DNA of 64,000 nucleotides from a virus: positions 83,761-147,760 of the IMG/VR virus record IMGVR_UViG_3300035171_000016; one strand, 5' to 3'. The translations under genes were made by a program, and so were the position numbers. The notes under the pieces were generated by a model that was not told the origin of the DNA, made no database searches, and was given only the letters and a program-made list of their open reading frames with translations. The first letter of the stretch is position 1. Each line of letters opens with the position of its first letter. Below, piece after piece: positions 59,989-64,000 of this stretch.

Positions 59989-61839
59989 TTATTTACGGTT
60001 CTTACGTTTATCTACAATTTCCCAACCTTCTACACCGAAAGCTTTCTTAGCTCTTTCAGCAAGAGATTCCTGTTTTGCGGCAGCATTAGGAATAAGATTC
60101 TTTTTGTCTTCTTCGCCATTTTTAAGGGCGTCATCAACACTAGCCTTAGCTTCTTTCTTGTTGCCGTCTTTGTCTTCTTGATTATCATCTTTTCCGCCGT
60201 CCTTAGCGTCTTCTTCTTTAGCTTTCTTGCTCTTCTTTTTAGCAGCTAGGAGAACATCAATTTCAGCTAGATAAGCGTTAAACTCATCATCAGAAGCAAG
60301 AGTTTTGACCTTATTAGCGACGATTTCTTTTTGCTTATCATCTAGGTCAAATGAATTTTCGATAGACTCCATACGAGCAGAGAACGCATCAAGCTGTTCG
60401 CGTTCTTGATTAGCTTTAAGAAGCTTATTATGCTCCGCCGTAACTTTTTCTAGATTTTCTTGAATTTCTTTTACAGACTTATTTAATTTTTCGGCGTTTT
60501 CATTGGCAGCTTTAATAGCGTTGTCCTTTTCGGCAATCTTGCTGGTAAAGTCTTCTGAAATTTTCTTAATACCATCTTCTACTAATTGTTTAGCACTAGA
60601 AGCAAACAATTCTTTAATCCCTGAGGAATTAATTTCTTTTAAATTCTCGTCCGTAAGTTGTTCAATTTTGTCAATTTTCATTGGTAGTATATTTTTTTCG
60701 TTATTAGTTATTACATCTGTTTCATTAGCTTGTGAAATATTATTTTTAATATTATCTAATTTAGCTAAACATTCTTTACATCCATTTTCAACAATTTCAA
60801 TATTTTTGGAAGATTCCATACATCTACACTGTGAAATTATAGTTCCACAAGAACATTTAACGGTCTTATGTTCGTGTGCAAAAGATTCAATATTATTTGA
60901 TAATTTAATATCCTTTATCTCATTAATATTAAGCTCTTTAGATAGTATAGAGCAATTATGAATACTAATATTAGCAACAATGGAACCATCGTTCATTTCA
61001 ATATCACAGATATGATAACCCATACCTGATTCTGGTAGATTTTTTAGTTTTTCAATTAATTCATCATTTAAATTAATAGAAGCATTAGATTCTTCCGCTT
61101 TAACTACAATCGGGTCTAATTGTCCAGCCGGATTTTCAACCAATCCAACACCCAAACAAACAACTTCTCCGATTGGAACGCGGCCTATTTTTTTACCATC
61201 ATCGGTAAATCCGTTTCCGCCATAAGCCAATAATTTCTTAGATAATTCGTTAATTTCTTTCTGGTCAGTTATTAGTTTTCCTTCTGCAAAATCATATTTA
61301 TTTTTATCAATAATTAATAAATTATATTCATCAAAAGCCACTTCCCAAGAGCAATAAACCTTACCTTTTAATTCAGAGGTAGATTCATTAATATTCTTAA
61401 TTGCGTCGGCAAGTTCTGGATTTGGGGCGCACCAAATTATACCAGTTATAGTTACTGCTAAAGGCTCGGTCATTTTTTCCGCTACTTCTGCGCTGATTTC
61501 TTTTCCAGTTTTAATATCTGTATATTTAGAATCAACAATAACCCCAACAAGATTTTTACGAGAATGCTCTAAATCTATAAAACCTAATGGAGCACTTTCT
61601 TTTAATTTTGCTCCTTCTGGCATTTGTACGCCATCAGAATTCAAATTTAATTTATTTATTAAAAAAGCTTCTGATTCAAATAACTGGAAACCAATGTTTT
61701 CCGTAAGATTTACGTCTTTAGGAAGTAGTTTAGATAAATTAGAATTTTTAGAAGCAAAAGATAAAATTCTTTCTGTATTATTTGAATCTACAGGAAGAAT
61801 TTTTGCCGCAAAAGTTATTTTATGTTTAAATTCTTTCAT
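59989..61839 (-). CDS. prohead protease fused to capsid scaffold, with Cys-rich insert
   Basis: A 616-residue protein. Residues 60-245 resemble prohead proteases (FIDLEHSRKNLVGVIVDSKY with a candidate catalytic His; GRVPIGEVVCLGVGLVENPA near the end). Residues 265-370 are an accessory insert: a MNDGSIVANISIHNCSIL strand pair, then HKTVKCSCGTIISQCRCM and GCKECL, a Cys-rich motif also seen in other phage proteins. Residues 400-590 are a long acidic/lysine coiled coil typical of scaffolds, with a polar end. Self-cleavage of the scaffold from the protease during maturation is expected. Codons become GC-rich in the scaffold part. Confidence 0.72.
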   Translation of the reverse strand: MKEFKHKITFAAKILPVDSNNTERILSFASKNSNLSKLLPKDVNLTENIGFQLFESEAFLINKLNLNSDGVQMPEGAKLKESAPLGFIDLEHSRKNLVGVIVDSKYTDIKTGKEISAEVAEKMTEPLAVTITGIIWCAPNPELADAIKNINESTSELKGKVYCSWEVAFDEYNLLIIDKNKYDFAEGKLITDQKEINELSKKLLAYGGNGFTDDGKKIGRVPIGEVVCLGVGLVENPAGQLDPIVVKAEESNASINLNDELIEKLKNLPESGMGYHICDIEMNDGSIVANISIHNCSILSKELNINEIKDIKLSNNIESFAHEHKTVKCSCGTIISQCRCMESSKNIEIVENGCKECLAKLDNIKNNISQANETDVITNNEKNILPMKIDKIEQLTDENLKEINSSGIKELFASSAKQLVEDGIKKISEDFTSKIAEKDNAIKAANENAEKLNKSVKEIQENLEKVTAEHNKLLKANQEREQLDAFSARMESIENSFDLDDKQKEIVANKVKTLASDDEFNAYLAEIDVLLAAKKKSKKAKEEDAKDGGKDDNQEDKDGNKKEAKASVDDALKNGEEDKKNLIPNAAAKQESLAERAKKAFGVEGWEIVDKRKNRK

Positions 61840-61859
61840 TTTAAATAAAAGAATATCAA

Positions 61860-62234
61860 TTATTTACTAGCAGTATCGCCTTTAACGATAAAGAGGTCTT
61901 GAGAAGCATAAATCTTCTTCTTGGAAGCCTCAAAGTCGTCGGCCAAGCCTAACGCAGCAAGGGCTTTATTCATTTTACCAGCACCATTAATAGCGGGTAA
62001 ATGACCAACCGAGTGACCATCCTGATAAGCATACATTGAAGCTGAAATTCTATCCATTCTGCTATGTAAATTTTCAGCAACGCTATAAATAGCCCTCATA
62101 CAATCGTTAAATTGAGATTTGTTATCTACTTTATCGCTAGATACTGAGTCGGAAGCGATTAATTTTTGTAATTTTCCTAGTTCGCTAGCAAAAGACTGAG
62201 ATAATTCCGATAATTCTTGGCGTTCTTTGTTCAT
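61860..62234 (-). CDS. hypothetical head-region protein, 124 aa
   Basis: A 124-residue helical protein with moderately GC-rich codons. QSFASELGKLQKLIASDSVS and a C-terminal AGKMNKALAALGLADDFE segment show no known family. It is the first gene of the head unit and is preceded by a late-type motif at 62256-62261. Confidence 0.55.
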   Translation of the reverse strand: MNKERQELSELSQSFASELGKLQKLIASDSVSSDKVDNKSQFNDCMRAIYSVAENLHSRMDRISASMYAYQDGHSVGHLPAINGAGKMNKALAALGLADDFEASKKKIYASQDLFIVKGDTASK

Positions 62235-62255
62235 AAATAGTATATTTTTATTATT

Positions 62256-62261
62256 TTACAC
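62256..62261 (-). promoter_or_regulatory. late-type GTGTAA motif of the head unit
   Basis: The minus strand reads AAAATGTGTAAAATAAT, 21 bases before the ATG at 62234. Confidence 0.52.
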
Positions 62262-62265
62262 ATTT

Positions 62266-62982
62266 TTAGCTAAATTTATTCCAATCTTTTTCAAACCAAT
62301 TAAGTATATCATTATTTTGTCTAATATTAGTCTTTAAATGTAAGATTTTGGTATTATAATCAGGCCTTTTTGGGTAGTAATAGTAATTATATTCATCTGT
62401 AGTTAATATTTTTATCTTAATGCCGTCTAAATTAAAAATGTTACCATAACATGACTCGTTTAATTCTGAACACCTTAATACTAATCTATTTATCGCTTCT
62501 TGGTCAGAAAAATACATAGTATTATTAATTTCTTCAATCCATAAATCTATAAATTTTAAAGTATTTGCATTATATTTAAAAAATATTACTCCAGCATTTA
62601 TAAAACCGCTCCATAACGGATATGGAGTTGCTTTTTCGTTCTGTCTTCGCATAGTAAAGGCAATATCGAAATCATCATTAAATACCTTGTCATAGTTTTT
62701 AATAGCAAAGGCATCTGCGTCCATCCATGTAATATTTTGTTTGTATTTATTTAATGCCGATTTAATAATTAGTGGTTTATATGGAATTACCCCAACCATA
62801 TCTTTAGACTCTAGTTTATTCGCATCTATTTTTTTATAAAAATCATTTAAATTAAAAACCTCTCCAATACTCATAGTACCTTCTATGTCATAAATAGTAG
62901 GATTATATCCTAGTTTTTTATTTTGAATTGTAGATAGCTCTAAAATCCTTTTATAGTCTTTACTGGCGGCAGTAATAATCAT
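62266..62982 (-). CDS. glycosyltransferase, GT77-like (GT-A fold)
   Basis: A 238-residue protein. ITWMDADAFAIKNYD near residue 85 contains the DxD metal/nucleotide-sugar motif, and WSGFINAGVIFFKYN near residue 125 matches the NxGxxxFR-type block of GT77/GT8-like enzymes. FSDQEAINRLVLR and the ILHLKTN His complete the pattern. It is cytoplasmic and lies among virion genes, so a structural protein may be its acceptor. Confidence 0.72.
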   Translation of the reverse strand: MIITAASKDYKRILELSTIQNKKLGYNPTIYDIEGTMSIGEVFNLNDFYKKIDANKLESKDMVGVIPYKPLIIKSALNKYKQNITWMDADAFAIKNYDKVFNDDFDIAFTMRRQNEKATPYPLWSGFINAGVIFFKYNANTLKFIDLWIEEINNTMYFSDQEAINRLVLRCSELNESCYGNIFNLDGIKIKILTTDEYNYYYYPKRPDYNTKILHLKTNIRQNNDILNWFEKDWNKFS

Positions 62983-62995
62983 AATTTATTTAATA

Positions 62996-64000
62996 TTAGC
63001 TATTAGTTATTCTACGATTATTAATTAAAATTGAATTACCACCAACTCCACCCGCTTGACTCATTATTTCTCCAGTAAACGTAGAGTATTTAGTTAAGTT
63101 AAGGGGTCTAGCCGTATATAGTACGGTAGTTAGATTATGATTTTGATTTACTGAAAATATTTGACAGTCAGAACCTAACATTCCAGTAGGATTTGCATAT
63201 CCAGAATATTGAAATGAATAAATTGTATGGCCACCAATAGTAACACTACCAGCAGATATATCATTATAGACAATAGCATTGTCACTTAAATATAATCCAG
63301 TAGAAATATCTATTCCATTAGAAAGAGCAATAGCATCTAAGCTATCATAAAAACTTAAACTTATATAAAGCTTATTTGAACCACGAAATTTAGATGCCGC
63401 TGTTGGATGAAATATATGACCGCCACTAGGGTCAAAATCAAATCTTGTTTTAGACACACATTTATAAAATCCGGTTCTTACTGCCGTTTCTAATTTGGGA
63501 AATTGTCCAGTCCAAGCATAAATATATCCACCTACTAAATTAGAATTAAAAGCCCCGCTCATGTATAAAATATTAATTCCGCCATTTGAATCCATATAGT
63601 TTAAGCTATCATATCCCGTTCCAGAATTAAGAGTAAATCCTGTTCCTAAATAATATCCAGTATTTAAAGATGGTTGGGTTGGAATATTATTACCCATTTC
63701 TATTCCGGTTTGTCTTGGATTATGAATAGCTATTACATCATAGCCCTGATTAAAAGCTACCCATCCATTTTCACTCGCCCCCCCTACCAGATTTCCAGCA
63801 GAAGTATTTCCATTGGTATCATGCGCCTCAATAACCACCTGATAATCTCGATATGGCCCGCCTGATATTGATGCGTTAGTATCTAAATCAAAAGTCCATT
63901 GTCCTTGATGCGTATTTCCGTCAATAATTAAACCCGTAGCTTCGTATAAAATGTTTTGACTAGGAATCCTAGAATATTGTTCTAATCCATTTAAGCTTCT
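62996..64000 (-). CDS. virion fibre/tail-surface protein (5' end outside window)
   Basis: The frame is open to the window edge; a GTG at 63838 is internal, because coding sequence of the same character (LIIDGNTHQGQWTFDLDTN) continues upstream. The visible 330 or so residues are Gly/Asn/Ser/Tyr-rich beta structure with a LamG-like look (YKCVSKTRFDFDPSGG, KLYISLSFYDSLDAI). Typical for carbohydrate-binding tail or fibre proteins. It is followed 13 bases later by the GT77-like glycosyltransferase gene, a possible modifier. Confidence 0.6.
   Translation of the reverse strand, partial: RSLNGLEQYSRIPSQNILYEATGLIIDGNTHQGQWTFDLDTNASISGGPYRDYQVVIEAHDTNGNTSAGNLVGGASENGWVAFNQGYDVIAIHNPRQTGIEMGNNIPTQPSLNTGYYLGTGFTLNSGTGYDSLNYMDSNGGINILYMSGAFNSNLVGGYIYAWTGQFPKLETAVRTGFYKCVSKTRFDFDPSGGHIFHPTAASKFRGSNKLYISLSFYDSLDAIALSNGIDISTGLYLSDNAIVYNDISAGSVTIGGHTIYSFQYSGYANPTGMLGSDCQIFSVNQNHNLTTVLYTARPLNLTKYSTFTGEIMSQAGGVGGNSILINNRRITNS

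Noticed and set aside
63674-63865. Plus-strand frame and GTG start at 63838 as gene boundaries
   Set aside because: The minus-strand coding pattern continues without a stop to the window edge, so the GTG is internal and the plus-strand frame is a shadow.
1-64000. CRISPR arrays, insertion sequences or integrase/attachment sites
   Set aside because: No regularly spaced repeats, transposase or integrase motifs were seen, and nothing suggests a lysogeny module in this window.

Overview
The window is a continuous stretch of an AT-rich (roughly one third GC) tailed double-stranded DNA phage, most likely a large siphovirus. It carries a terminase large subunit, portal, HK97-type capsid, protease-scaffold, tail tube protein and a tape measure protein of 2289 residues. 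At about 0.15 nm per residue, that tape measure implies a tail of some 340 nm. Both ends of the window cut through genes, so this is part of a bigger genome. Gene starts almost never have a Shine-Dalgarno sequence; they follow A/T-rich leaders. The host therefore probably belongs to a lineage with little SD dependence, but I cannot name it.

Layout. 1-3006 (minus strand): a truncated GIY-YIG endonuclease, a TOPRIM primase, a small membrane protein, about 560 bases of hairpin-rich non-coding DNA and an HNH endonuclease. 3109-22529 (plus strand): the early/replication region. It holds a dNMP kinase, a sigma-like factor, a class II ribonucleotide reductase, glycosyltransferases, a DUF4326-NADAR fusion, a Cas4/RecB-type nuclease and a family C DNA polymerase. 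The polymerase is split into PHP, proofreading exonuclease and core genes. Two tandem TET-associated-type glycosyltransferases and a candidate ssDNA-binding protein follow. 22526-32960 (minus strand): terminase, an ERCC4-type nuclease, a second sigma-like factor with a Cys cluster, recombination/ssDNA-binding candidates, and a GT4-GT9 glycosyltransferase split by a LAGLIDADG endonuclease. 33062-37331 (plus strand): portal and tail genes. 37334-64000 (minus strand, with one plus-strand fibre gene at 51286-52125): tape measure, tail tube, connector region, fibres, a cassette of three proteins with Sec-type signal peptides, capsid, decoration and protease-scaffold genes, and another glycosyltransferase.

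Regulation seems to use two promoter classes. Replication genes have TTGACW-N17-TAnnnT promoters whose -10 box usually ends 5-8 bases before the ATG, so these mRNAs should be nearly leaderless. Structural genes are instead preceded by a GTGTAA-type motif, a candidate late promoter for one of the two phage sigma-like factors. Three intrinsic terminators are visible: after 7642, after the gene at 27790, and after the capsid gene.

Themes that deserve attention: eight glycosyltransferase genes, two of them probably DNA-directed; five homing-endonuclease genes; a secreted three-gene cassette with an SGNH esterase of unusual GC; a DUF4326-NADAR fusion; and a split replicative polymerase whose PHP module has lost its metal ligands.
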